Shown here one piece after another: positions 1-10,794 of a stretch of 23,595 nt of DNA. The notes under the pieces are model-generated. The model saw nothing but the letters and a program-made list of their open reading frames with translations, had not been told where the DNA came from and did not search any database. Each line of letters opens with the position of its first letter. Within the stretch, counting starts at the first letter, position 1. The position numbers were made by a program, and so were the translations under genes. The DNA comes from Saccoglossus kowalevskii (taxonomy: Eukaryota > Hemichordata > Enteropneusta > Harrimaniidae), in NCBI RefSeq assembly GCF_000003605.2, contig NW_003143819.1:32285-55879 (forward strand), read 5' to 3'.

Positions 1-106
1 GAACACTTTTCAATTGTGCAAGCTTCTTTCACAGTAATATTGTTTGAGTAATTTTACATGCATCAGTTGAGCACAAACTATGATATAATGTGTTTCCAAG
101 AGCATT

Positions 107-139
107 ATGTATATATATATGTGTATATATATATATATA
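107..139. repeat. AT-rich dinucleotide microsatellite
   Basis: Alternating AT/TA run broken once by a GTGT step. It is a simple sequence repeat with no sign of function. The surrounding first 470 bases are AT-rich and contain no exon I can support. Confidence 0.9.
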
Positions 140-1271
140 AATTCATATTTGAATTTACAAATTTTTTAATTTGCTTTTAATAATATTTCAATGTCACATT
201 TTAGGAATAACAAGAACAGGCGAATAACTGTTGATAATATCAACAAAAGGAATTAACTTGCATCCTAGAGATTACAAACTCTGCTTTTAAGAATATTTTT
301 TTTTACAATAAAGGGAAATAACTAGCATTTTATTTTACAGAATTCAAAAAATGCTATAAACATACATGAAACGTGCTTTTTTTTGGCTCATTTTGACGAG
401 AACCGAGATTAGACCCATTGTCTTCCTAGTTTTTGCATTCTTTAATTCAAGTGGTTTCCATTTTAAGATGCATCTACAGAATACAAATACAATGGATGCT
501 GCAGTACGTCATCCTCCTTCCAGTCACCTTAGATACAAAATACAGTCACTTTCATGTTGGTTTCGTCAACAACCATGTTATTCAACTGTTTTAGTACACC
601 AGACAAATTCAGGAGAACGGGCAACAATTTATAGTACCGGTAGTATTTTATTGTGGTTCTGAAACATGATTTTTTTTAAATGTTATTCTCACAATTAAAA
701 ATATCAGGGAACTCCTTATTTTTTGCCATTATCAATTTTTACAATTTTGATTTTGTAATTTGAGAAAAATTTGTATAAAATTCATAGAATTTCCACAACT
801 GCTAGCCGCCAAATATAGATGCTACTGCTATTTCTTATTTTTACACTTTGTCAGAGGCTGTTACACTGCGACGTAATTTGTTTACATTTTTGGCTCACAA
901 AACATGCATATTCAATAACAGCAGGAGTGGACAGCACTGTTATTTTATCTTCGGGTATAAACAACCGATTCTTGCCAATCAGTAACTGTGTACGCACACA
1001 AAGTTTAAAGAAATGCTCTCCTATGGGGAACAGGAACCACTATCTACATAACAATAATTATGACATATTATAAGAAGTTACTTGCAAAAACACTGCCACA
1101 AAGAACATAGTAACCAAGGCATCCACGTGGTGTCTTGGAGTATACTTTCGTGGGATACCTGAAATAACCTTATCAAATATCAGTAAAGTCAGAAGATGTT
1201 CGCACAGAATTAGCGTCAGTTACAACATTTGCTGATTACAATAAATGTATTAATGTTACAATAGTTTACAG
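140..1271. other. AT-rich non-coding stretch, intron-like or intergenic
   Basis: Two open frames without stops occur here on the plus strand (about 98 and 84 codons), but neither resembles a protein I know and both lie in low-complexity AT-rich DNA. A segment at 480-639 is bounded by AG and GT and reads through a W-F-R-Q-Q-P stretch. It ends in phase 1, and its direct joining to the candidate exon at 1272 would hit a stop. I regard the stretch as probably non-coding. Confidence 0.5.
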
Positions 1272-1387
1272 TCGGCAACCAAGAAGGATGAAACGTTTGA
1301 AACAGAACCACATGCATTAGTTTATCTGGAGCTGACACCCAAATGCAGTGTGTGGTCAGAATGGTCGTTTCACTTGTCTATATACCG
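1272..1387 (+). CDS. Candidate internal exon with a WSEWS motif (weak)
   Basis: An acceptor TTTACAG and a donor CCG|GTAACA enclose 116 bases. They are open in the frame starting at the first base (phase 0 in, phase 2 out) and clearly richer in GC than the flanks. The 38-codon peptide includes ALVYLELTPKCSVWSEWS followed by FHLSIY. WSEWS is known from two families: the membrane-proximal fibronectin-III domain of class I cytokine receptors (WSXWS box) and thrombospondin type-1 repeats. The strand-like residues on both sides fit the first family slightly better, and no further cysteine follows as a TSP1 repeat would need. A second frame is also open over part of it, so chance is a real alternative. 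No symbol is assigned. Confidence 0.25.
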
Positions 1388-2057
1388 GTAACACAGTACC
1401 AACATGCCCTCTGAGCCAATAAGACACATCAAGTATTAACCGGCATTTATGTAAACAGATTATTGATTAATAATTATTTAATTAATTAATTACCTTTCAA
1501 TATAAATACAAATTAATTATTGAAGTCCATCAAGCAAGTGTATCCTTTTAATTGATAGGTATGTAAATGTAGAGAATCTATTCAGAAAATTATCAACAAA
1601 AAATGAGTTCAAATCAACAAAAGTCTTGTGGCATGCAGGTGGGCCACAAAGACGTACTTGTGTAAAGTGTGTTTTGTTTGCATCATGAATAATTCATTTT
1701 AGATACTACCTGTAGTGTTAAATACATAATACTTAGTAGACAGACAACATATTCACAACAGTTCTCAATTAATCATAAGAATTATTTCATAAGCTTTAAA
1801 CTTGATTGTGAAGTTTTGTAAACAAACAAACAAGTAGAGATGTGTTCTCTCTAGCTTCATGTTTTACCATATCTTGGGTACCTTTACTAGTATTTTATCA
1901 CTGACACTTTTCAACATTTTTATCTAATCAACCAAAACACTTTAATAACACTTTACTTAATGAAACTCACAATTCTATCAATTAACTGTTGTGTTGGAAA
2001 ATACATGCAGGGATACCAAAAATGAACAAAGGCTGACCTCCCTCTATTGTAACATAG

Positions 2058-2159
2058 AGACACCTGGCAAATTTCCAAGGACGCTTACTTGTACTTTTCA
2101 TTGGCATTCACGTTATTACTACTGACTCAGAGAACAAAGCCTTTCTACGCTTTACACAG
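2058..2159 (+). CDS. Candidate exon encoding a hydrophobic, TM-like segment (weak)
   Basis: A pyrimidine-rich tract ends in AACATAG at 2057, and a good donor ACAG|GTAAAT follows 2159. The 102 bases stay open when joined in phase 2 to the candidate exon at 1272-1387, and they leave in phase 2. The peptide contains AYLYFSLAFTLLLLTQRTK, about 14 mainly hydrophobic residues followed by basic ones, like a membrane anchor with a cytoplasmic stop-transfer signal. If both exons are real, the order WSEWS then membrane segment is that of a type I receptor. The hydrophobic core is short for a membrane span, and no following exon was found before the transposon at 2450. Evidence is inference from splice signals and phase only. 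Confidence 0.22.
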
Positions 2160-2449
2160 GTAAATGCCCCAAACACAGCGATAACAACAATCGATTTTAC
2201 AGCTTCAACTTTTTTAAAACCCACTTTAGATTAGATTATGGTGAAGGTAAACACATACAATAAACATAAGATTTATTTGTATATACACAACATAAAAATG
2301 AAGACTAAGATATAGATAAGCTGAAACTAATACCAAATAATGTATTGTCGACATAGCAAATACTGAATACATGTAGCAGGTAAGTTTTTAATCCAGTAGT
2401 CACTTGTTATACCAGTAATACTTAAATCGATTCATAATGAAATATCAAG
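2160..2449. other. AT-rich non-coding spacer before the MITE
   Basis: Nothing beyond AT-rich sequence is visible between the candidate exon and the transposon boundary. If the upstream exons are real this is intron. Confidence 0.5.
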
Positions 2450-2556
2450 TACTGTGAAATACTTTATTTTAGCTGGAATTAATTTTCGCTGAATAGACTT
2501 TTTGGGTGTTTTGTGTGGAATTTATTTTCACTGATTTTTGACGAGTTGAATGTAAA

Positions 2557-3508
2557 CAAGCAGCCTCTCGGCTGAGATAGCTCCGCTGTTAGCAAGGCAC
2601 GTTTCAATTAAAGAACTGAAGATATCATTAGAAAATGAACAATATGTATAAGTATGTATAGCAATTGGACTTGATGTTTTCAACAATAATTCAAAAATAT
2701 CACTTTTTACCAAAAATGACATAAATATTCATCAAAATTAGATAATTGAAGATATCACAAAATGAACAAATCTGAGAGAGGTCCACATGTAGTACCTATA
2801 TATGTAATATCAAAGCAATCGGACTTGCGGTTTTAAACAATAAGTCAAAAATATCACGTTTTACCAAAAATAACAAAAATATTCACCAAAATTAGAGAAT
2901 TGAGGATATCATCACAAAATGAACAAATCTCAGAAAGGTCCACATGTAGTACCTATATATGTAATATCAAAGCAATTGGACTTTTGGTTTTTAACAAGAA
3001 GTTGAAAATATCACTTTTTACCAAAAATGACAAAAATATTCACCAAAATTAAGAAATTTAAGATATCATCACGAAATGAACAAATCTGAGAAAGGTCCAC
3101 ACGTAGTATCTATATATGTAATATCAAAGCAATTGGACTTGCAGTTTTTAACAAGAAATCAAAAATATCACTTTTTACCAAAAATTACAAAAATATTCAC
3201 CAAAATTGGGGAATTGAGGATATCATCACAAAATGAACAAATCTGGGAAAGGTCCACATGTAGTACCGTAAAATCTCTATTAGAAGCTGCATCCCTAATA
3301 TCCACCAAAATTAGAGAATTGAAGATATCATCATGAAATGAAGAAATCTAAGAGAGATCTACCCCAGGTACATACACACCAAGTATCAAAGCATTCAGGC
3401 TTGTATTTTTCAAGAAGAAGTCGAAAAAGTAAAACATTGACACGGACGCCGACGACGGACAATCACTCATATGATAAGCTCCGCTCGACAAAATCGACAG
3501 TGGAGCTA
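2557..3508 (+). mobile_element. Nested non-autonomous element, Helentron/HINE-like, with tandem-repeat core
   Basis: This segment is absent from the sister MITE, so it is an insertion of about 950 bases. It shows no clear target duplication beyond one or two A residues; the empty site reads GTTGAATGTAAAATATAGG. Near the left end is TAGCTCCGCTGT (2578-2589), and its inverted partner with one mismatch, ACAGTGGAGCTA (3497-3508), is at the right end. A hairpin precedes the right end: AGCTCCGCT (3478-3486) pairs with AGTGGAGCT (3499-3507). The core is a 157-bp tandem array. Insertion between A/A (T/T on the other strand) without duplication, a terminal hairpin, short subterminal inverted repeats and a satellite-like core are known features of Helentron-derived elements such as bivalve pearl and fly DINE-1 types. 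Assignment is by these features, not by a database match. Confidence 0.55.
2615..3350 (+). repeat. 157-bp tandem repeat array inside the nested element
   Basis: The anchor AATGAACAAATCTGAG recurs at 2761, 2918, 3075 and 3232, exactly 157 bases apart. Shortened or diverged copies start at 2634 (127 bases to the next) and 3337 (105 after the previous). Units also share GGTCCACATGTAGTACCTAT and ACTTTTTACCAAAAATGAC. Open frames across the array are by-products of the repeat: 157 is not a multiple of three, so they encode no repeating peptide. Confidence 0.95.
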
Positions 3509-3614
3509 AATATAGGAAAAAAGGTATATTCGCTGGATTTTATTTTCACTGAATCATCCTTCAGCGAAAATAGCGAAAATTAATTCCAAGCGAAAATAAA
3601 AGTATTTTACAGTA

Positions 3615-4585
3615 AATTATTTAAATTGGAGTCATGGCAAGTATAATGAATAATTAAACCAATAAATAGTTCAATGTTCATTTGTTTTTTCTTGTATTAC
3701 TAGAGGTTTCAAATCGTATACTGGTTATTAGCAAGAAAAGCAAATGAACACAATTCAGTGTTGTTGGATGCTGTCTTTAACTATTTCACCACCAGTTCCC
3801 TCTTTCATCACAAATTCACAAAATAGTTCTGTTTATAGTTTGCACATTCCTTCAGAAGATTGGGACAAAAATAGCCAAATTTTTTGAGTGAAAACTGACA
3901 CAAATTTTGTCTGCTGGCTCCAAAATTAGGGTTCATTTCCCGAAATATTGAAGAAAATAAGAAAAAGGTGCAGAAAAACTGTTAAATTAATCTCTTATAC
4001 ACAACATTCATTATTTTGTAAACCCTGTTTTGAGAATTCATTAGCGTGTATATAATAATGACAAACCAGCATATCAAATGATATTGTCAAGTTTAACCTA
4101 TGTAATAGCATGCATCAATTATATAATTCCTTCCAAAGTATTAGACATGATGAACAGGATATAGCATTGAATTACATGGGCCAGTGAATGAATGTCTCAG
4201 TTACTATTATATACATTGTGTATAGTTTACAAGATTTAAGTATAAATTATTTACAACCTTGTATTTATTATGCAAAATCTCTCAATTGGGATAAAACACA
4301 AGAATTATTACATATTTACGAGAATCAGAGATGTGTATTATGATGAGGTGAGCGATATAAACATGATGTTTCGGAGTCACACTTTCAATTTCATCAGCTT
4401 GGATTGTTAAAATTGGTGAATTGCCAAAAAACATTGCTCGCTGAGAGCCTATTCAGGATGATTTCACTTGTACATCAGAAATTTTGACAAGCTCTCATTT
4501 GCATTCCCTGATTCAGTATTTTTATTTTTTATGACACTACGGTAATACAGGTGGATTTCACATTATGTTTGTATGTTGCTCCTTC
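3615..4585. other. Non-coding spacer between the two MITE copies
   Basis: AT-rich with no open frame of note. Apart from the fold-back at 3675-3750 I see no feature in it. Confidence 0.6.
3675..3750. repeat. Short imperfect inverted repeat (fold-back)
   Basis: TGTTCATTTGTTTTTTCTTG at 3675-3694 is inverted at 3732-3750 (CAAGAAAAGCAAATGAACA). One mismatch and one indel break a stem of about 19 pairs, with a 37-base loop. It could be a decayed mini-transposon or a structured RNA, or chance in AT-rich DNA. No target duplication is clear. Confidence 0.7.
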
Positions 4586-4796
4586 TACTGTAGAATACTT
4601 TATTTTCACTTGGAATTTTTTTCACTATTTTCGCTAAAGGAATGATTCAGTGAGAATAAAATCCAGCGAATATATCTTTTTTCCTATATTTTACATTCAA
4701 CTTGTCAAAAATCAGTGAAAATAAATTCCATACAAAACACCAAAAATGTTGTTTCAGCGAAAATTAATTCCAGCTTAAATAAAGTATTTTACAGTA
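4586..4796 (-). mobile_element. MITE (copy 2), uninterrupted
   Basis: Terminal inverted repeats TA|CTGTAGAATACTTTATTTTC and the right end TTTATTTAAAGTATTTTACAG type (read: AATAAAGTATTTTACAG|TA) are flanked by TA. The element is 207 bases between TA pairs, non-coding, and in inverted orientation relative to copy 1. Its left half matches the reverse complement of 3509-3612 and its right half that of 2452-2556. It serves as the empty-site reference that defines the insertion in copy 1. Subterminal CAGCGAAAATTAATTCCAG-type motifs are shared. Confidence 0.85.
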
Positions 4797-6245
4797 CAAG
4801 TCTGGAATAGTACAACACTGAGCTAAGGATGGCTAGTGACTGAACACAGGAATGAGGCTCCCTTCTTATTCAGTGTCCTAAATGTAGTAAGCTTGCAAAG
4901 TAGGCAGATGCTAACCCCTAAAACTCAGCTGACCTAGCAACTAAATGCAATTTAACTAATGACTTTCCTGGTTTCCAGTGAATGGGTCAAAGATCAACTA
5001 TTCCAGACTAAGTTTGTTCATAGAACTAAACATGTATGCACCATTTATACAATACTACGTTATGTCACAAACGTGTCAGTTGTGTATATCCGCAGTTTTG
5101 ATTCAAGTATCACTTGTACAGTATGTACAATGAGCTTACATGTTCAATTCATAGGCACAGTTTTAACATTAGGATAGCGGCCTGTAATTCTGATTAATTA
5201 TTAATGAAACAAGTCATTCATATCCAGAACTGCAACATTTATGGCAACTTAAACTGAATTCATGGTATTATATAACTACTACTGTTGTCAATCTGTGACA
5301 AACGTATAATAATCAAATGTGACCAAAGATTTGATGTGTACAGACAGTTTGTGAAAAGAAGTGATGGTATTTTCATTCTTCAACAGTATTCACATGTCCA
5401 TTTTGAAGCCAGTCAATGTGTTGGTCCACGCCCCCTTTTGAAGTCTGGCAATGTGTAGAATGATGGTAATACAACTGGGTTGAATTAATGACATTCTACA
5501 TCTATTATTGTCATCATTTTATGTGATAAACGTGTATTAATTAGAAGCAGTGCGACTGATGATTTGATGAGTTTATGCTTTTTGACGTTTGAGATGTTTT
5601 CATTGTTCACTAGTATTCAGCACTGACAGTCAAAGTGTTTATCTATGTCACCATTTGAAGTGCATAGTGCATAAAATGAGATCAAAAGGATGGTTACACT
5701 TGAATTCATCACATTTTCTCACCTCTTAAAAATCAACTAACTTTTGACAGAAAAAAAAAGGGTCTACTTTTACAAATTGTTATCAGGAAGGTGACACAAT
5801 TCACATTTGTTGCAGTCTATTTGGCATGTCTTCAAACCTAATATATTCACGTAATTCGACTTGTATGTCACCCCTACTAGCTCAAGACAAATTTGATACA
5901 AGAGTTTTGCTAAAACATCTAGCCTGGGGACTTTGAGATGCTGAAGTTCCATTACCCTAACAACATAAAATTTAAGTTGCATCTTGTATGTACTTCAGTC
6001 AAAGGATTTTTGTTTTTGAATGAAGATATATTTTGTTTTGCTGGAGGAACGGGCATTTATTGAGAGCAATCGTCTGTACTGTTGACCTGTGTACTAGTTT
6101 ATGGCAGTGTTGCATATAATACCATCCGGCAGTGCAAAATGTGAACGATTATTTCTTTAATTAGAAATAAAGTGAGCTTATATTGCACAACTGATACTAT
6201 GATCTAAACCTAGCATATTCACAAGGGACAAAGTGAGCATTAGTA
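4797..6245. other. Non-coding stretch holding an old tandem duplication
   Basis: No open frame here is convincing. The only structure noted is the diverged duplication at 5250-5725. The remainder is AT-rich unique sequence. Confidence 0.55.
5250..5725 (+). repeat. Diverged tandem duplication, period about 220-233 bp
   Basis: Landmarks recur in the same order. TGAATTCATGG near 5254 recurs as TGAATTAATGA near 5481 and TGAATTCATCA near 5701. GACAAACGTA (5297) recurs as GATAAACGTG (5525). GATTTGATG occurs at 5328 and 5561, TTTTCATT plus AGTATTCA at 5370 and 5597, and TTTTGAAGT near 5434 corresponds to ATTTGAAGT near 5652. Divergence is high, so the event is old. It is non-coding. Confidence 0.65.
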
Positions 6246-6457
6246 TACAGTAAAATGACTAATTTTCACTGGGTTTAAATTTCGCTGATTTGCCAATTCA
6301 GGCATATTCAATTGGTTTTAAATTCACGGTTTTATCATTTAGATAATGTGTTGTATGCTCAATTTTACATATTCAATGGGTTTTAATTTAGCGCATTTTT
6401 CCAGTCAGCGAAATAAGCAAAATTAAAACCCAGTGAACAAATAACCCTTCTACAGTA
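6246..6457. mobile_element. MITE of a related but distinct family
   Basis: The ends are TA|CAGTAAAATGAC and CCCTTCTACAG|TA. Inside both ends is TTCACTGGGTTT followed by AATTT and TTCGCTG-type motifs in inverted orientation, giving imperfect terminal inverted repeats of about 50 bases in a 212-base element with TA flanks. CATATTCAATGGGTTTTAATTT-like segments repeat internally. It has no coding capacity. The general design (TACAGTA/TACTGTA ends, TTCGCTG motifs) resembles the copies at 2450 and 4586, but the body differs. Confidence 0.75.
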
Positions 6458-9400
6458 ACAAAGTTTCATACAAATGGTACATAATATGCACAATGTATAC
6501 TTAGGTACTAATTGAGCATATGCACAAATTACAGCGACACAAAGTGACACCCTCACTACCTGAATGCACAGCTATCCCATAATAACTAATTTACATACTT
6601 CAAGATTCATAAAGTCAGCTAAGGCTCAATAATTATCGGATGCTATACATGCGGAAGATGTTTTAGTACAAAAGGTCTCTTACACTATTATAGTTCATAT
6701 ACGTATATGACAGGAAATCAATATCTCAGGTGCATTAACAAGACAAATCAATATATTGGAATGCAGGGAGATTCTATATTTGGAAAGACTATAGATGGAT
6801 GTGAAATGGGGTTATCATCCACAAATCAGAAACATACAGATGGTCCAGATCAAGATAATTAAAGTCCATGTTAATGAATTCCGGAAGTCAATGAGTAAAT
6901 TGAGACAGAAAACAACCCTACAAAATAGAAATATGCCTTACATGTCAGTCTCATGTAACATTTCATGCTTGTTTTTTCATCAAAGGAAAAAGTTATGCAC
7001 ATATTGGCTTAAACACATTTTGATGACTTCTTCACTTTGTCATGAAAGCATACACTCGATCTAGTCCAGGATATGAACTGAAATCAATGCATGTTTTTCA
7101 TCTACAGAATCAATTCACTCTAAAGGGCTATTCAGAAAAACAAATGTAGAAAGTGAGAGTGCAGATCGAAACAGGAGACTGCAGCATTTTAAGGCTTCAT
7201 CATTAACAAAAGAAGAAGAAAATCAGGAACTAAAAAAAAATGCATCATGTTACGTGTCTAAAGTCGAGATAAGATAAGATTATTCACAATGTGTTTAATT
7301 AATAACTACATGTGTATGAATTTCTTGCACAAAACCATTCATTGCATGACTAAGGTGCACAACACTCACAGCTGACATTTATTGTGAAAAAACACTGCCG
7401 ATTCTTGCATATACACAGAAAAACAAATCATGTTATGGTACTATTTTCATCCAGCACAACAATAATTCCAGACCAAATAACAACATTTACTTGTGTGAAA
7501 TGAATCGTATTAACTAATTTGAAACAATATTGCGTAAAACAATAATTTCAGACCAAACAACAATTACTAACAATATCACTAACTATCAATAAAATGTTGA
7601 CTAAAAATATGAACTTGAACTTCAGAGTTCAGAGGGCATACAGTTTCAAGGCTATATTTGATAAAGTTATTTTACTATATGTAAGAATAATATAACCGAT
7701 AATATGAGAATTACTTCCAAGGACACCAATGCATCAAGTCTTTAAAAACACCATCAAGTCAAAAGCTAATTACCGGTATGAAAATAATTTGAGAAGAAGA
7801 GTCATAATTCTGATGATCATCCTCAAATAGATATGTCTAATTAACATACATTAGAATAAGAATTTTTATCGTAGTTCCAGGAAATTTTAATTTCTCTGTC
7901 TTTTTATCACCAGATATCACATGTCATAGAGCTGGTTTATGCTGATGCCATGGAAAGTGTACTCCTAATATGTACTCAGATTATTACGACAAATTCAACA
8001 CAGCTGCAATCTGATAAATGGATAATCCATCACAGACTTGACTACGTAAAATTCCATTTGAATTTATTTGAACTTGATTTTCACAATATTGGAATCTTTT
8101 TTACACCAATTTGTTTTTTTTGGTTACTATGCATATTCAATATTGGGAATGAACTTCTATTAAACCAAATACGAACCAATATTTTAAATGACTGAACTAA
8201 TTGAGATGCACAGATACTGAATAAGATGATGCATACTGAAAGTAATAATTTATCTAATCACTAACTAAATGTTTTGAGTCAGAATATAAGTATACAAAAC
8301 CAGGGAACTCTTCAGAATTGGAGAAGAAAAAAGTATTATGAAGTTGGAAACAATATATATTTGACACCTATCTTGGTGCCTTCAAAAATAACCAAATATT
8401 AAAACTGGGTGCCCTCAGAATTTCAAGCCCTGGTTTATGAGTAACTAATTTTGTTAGCAGTCATCAATGAATCATCAATTACATAGACCAATTTAGTTCA
8501 AATTACAAGACACAATCTGAACCTACTGTGTCTGTGTAAAACAAGGGTTCTGTCTATCAAAACACCCAATTAACAGTTTTGAAAATATTTCGGAAGTTAG
8601 GACATCATTAAAGTAATTATTTAGTCTGAAACAGTACAGGGTATATGTATGTACAGAGCTACAAACAGAAAACTTTCAAAGTTGATTTCTTGTCTATCAT
8701 TATACGGAGGAATCCTCAGAATACAACAGTTTGGTAGATGGTCATCTGGGAAGCCAACTGTCGGTTTAAGACTGGCTGTGACAATACTTGGAATTGCACA
8801 ATATTTTTAGTTTGCAATCTGTTCATACATAAATAAGCGTTGGAATCATTCAAAAAAAAAGAAACAAATAAAGCATGGTTCAAAATGAAATGTTTGAGGT
8901 CATATTGTTGTCTCATTGCGATCATTGTAGTCTTTCCCATTTCATGGCAACAAATTGATCATGACTATATATAGAAGTGTTTAATGTCCTAATACGTGAA
9001 GACGTTTTTCATTGACTGATTAACTTGGCCTAGTCAGAAGGCTGGAAAAAAATCGAATGCAGCAAGAAATGTGGCCATGACTCAGGAATCTTTATAATTT
9101 TACTTGAATATGATTTAATACTTCTTTATTATTAATTTTTGTTTACACATGTCAAATTTAGGACACCATGAACAAAAAAAAAAGGGAGTTTGGGGCACTT
9201 TAATTTATATTGCCAGCACAGTTACACATGTAATGTATGTACATATATCCAGCTACTTACGCTAAGTCCTAACATGAATAATAGCCTCAGCACAAATCTC
9301 TCTGTTTCCTGAATTTCAAAACACTCATCCCTCTCAAGGTGACACACAAATGCAGGCCAATGGAGTGACCTAATTTCCACAATAGCCCTAAGTCACTTAC

Positions 9401-10744
9401 TAGTGTTAGTGGACATGAGAAAAACTATATAAATCTCATAAAACAATGAGTAATTTGTATTAAGATCACATTTATGTTAATATAAAGTAATTAATTATCC
9501 CTTTTTTTTAATTAATTCATCAATTTTATGCTCTTCTTGTACGATGTAGAAAATGGTTTGAAAGTAACTTTTAGTTCTGCACCAATTTATATATAAAAAT
9601 TTGCCTTATTTTCCTTGCTAAAACTCCTCAAATTTATCTGCTATATATTCAGTGCTACAGAAATTTAATCTTTGCTGAGTTACACCTGAATGGTTAATAA
9701 CAATCATACCCTTTTTTGTTTACTACAGCTGACCTTGAAATTCTTGTCCTGAAGGTTGTTTTCATGTGAGGTCACCGACAATAACAAAAGGAAGTGAGAA
9801 TCTATTGTGACAATTTCAGCAGTTGTTAATTCACTTCAACTTCATAATAATATTATTACAACCATGGATAGTAGTTTTTACCCAATACATCTAATAGCTG
9901 ATTAAGACAAAGGTGATAATTTGATACTGCCATCTATATTTCAATACGTATACCTGTATAATTACATTTAATACTCTAGACACCTTCCAGCATATTGAAA
10001 AATAATTAAGTTCGAACAAACTCATGAAAAATGTGTTGTTTTGCTGAAATTAAATATAAAAAAACAATTTAGCAGCTGAATATACATGCAAGTTGACAGG
10101 ATGGGTCATGGACGGTATCTGAAGAGTAATAACTATGATGGGATAATAAAATGAAACAAGTAACCTTTACAACCAAGGTAAATTGCCGCAGATATATACA
10201 CCAGCCACAGGTATTAGAAATGTATTTTTGTATGCTGTCCTATTTGTGATGCTACAAGTTGTTGTGAATTGATAATATGCAGACATATACAGACAAAGGA
10301 ATAAATTTCAGTGACTTCAAGACCAAAAGAAGATCAAGCACATGGTGCTTGTCAATACACTGTTTTACAGAATTTGGTGGAAGCAGTGTCTAACATGTCA
10401 TGATGATCACTGGAGGGGTTAAAATTAAAGTTCATTGGACAGGCTTGTGAATAAACGTACCTGTTCCATTTGATAGTGTACCTGTCTAGCCAGATAAATT
10501 AGGACATATTATTTAGAATACAATTTTAATTATTGGCTCATTCTTGAAAATTCTAAAAGCAATTTTCTGGATATTAGCAACTTTTGACTACCCCATTTGA
10601 TCAGTTAGTAAAACTTTATGTTTTCAGTCATAGACAGATGTTAATTTAGACCCTGCACAGTCCTATAACTGCTACAAAATGACCACAAAATTCTCAAAAC
10701 ACTTGTACAGTTTATAGTACATTGGGCTTTGCAGATATCAATGC
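6458..10744. other. Long non-coding AT-rich stretch
   Basis: Open frames of 74-89 codons here have no recognisable content or splice context and look like chance. Homopolymer A runs and short simple repeats occur. A short direct repeat, AATAATTYCAGACCAAA, is found at 7461 and 7541. The stretch is CpG-poor, which would suit intron or gene-body DNA that has lost CpG by methylation, but no exon could be placed. Confidence 0.5.
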
Positions 10745-10794
10745 NNNNNNNNNNNNNNNNNNNNNNNNNNNNNNNNNNNNNNNNNNNNNNNNNN
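10745..10794. other. Assembly gap (50 N)
   Basis: Fifty consecutive N bases. The round number suggests a fixed-size placeholder, so distance across it is uncertain. An apparent minus-strand open frame running through the N block is meaningless. Confidence 0.99.

Larger units (their letters stand above)
2450..3614 (+). mobile_element. MITE (copy 1) split by a nested insertion
   Basis: The outer ends are TA|CTGTGAAATACTTTATTTTA on the left and AAAAGTATTTTACAG|TA on the right, inverted to each other and flanked by TA, the target duplication typical of Tc1/mariner-type elements. The left segment (2452-2556, 105 bases) and right segment (3509-3612, 104 bases) match, in reverse complement, the two halves of the uninterrupted copy at 4586-4796. 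That copy is 207 bases between its TA pairs, against 209 here once the insert is removed. Recurrent TTCGCTG/CAGCGAAAA motifs fill the subterminal parts. There is no coding capacity; mobility would depend on a transposase supplied elsewhere. Confidence 0.8.

Noticed and set aside
480-639. Plus-strand segment with W-F-R-Q-Q-P, resembling an immunoglobulin V-type stretch
   Set aside because: It lacks the paired cysteine spacing of an Ig domain, and its phase does not join to the next candidate exon without a stop.
1085-1153. Minus-strand segment after TTATTTCAG reading YPTKVYSKTPRGCLGYYVLC, ending at CAA|GTAACT
   Set aside because: A second frame is equally open, the polypyrimidine tract is poor and no family is recognised. 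It also opposes the plus-strand candidate at 1272.
2615-3350. Regularly spaced repeats as a CRISPR array
   Set aside because: The units are head-to-tail 157-bp copies with no unique spacers, in eukaryotic DNA, so this is a tandem satellite-like array.
3076-3583. Two open frames of 81-86 codons
   Set aside because: They lie within the 157-bp tandem array and the nested element's right end; this is repeat DNA, not a gene.
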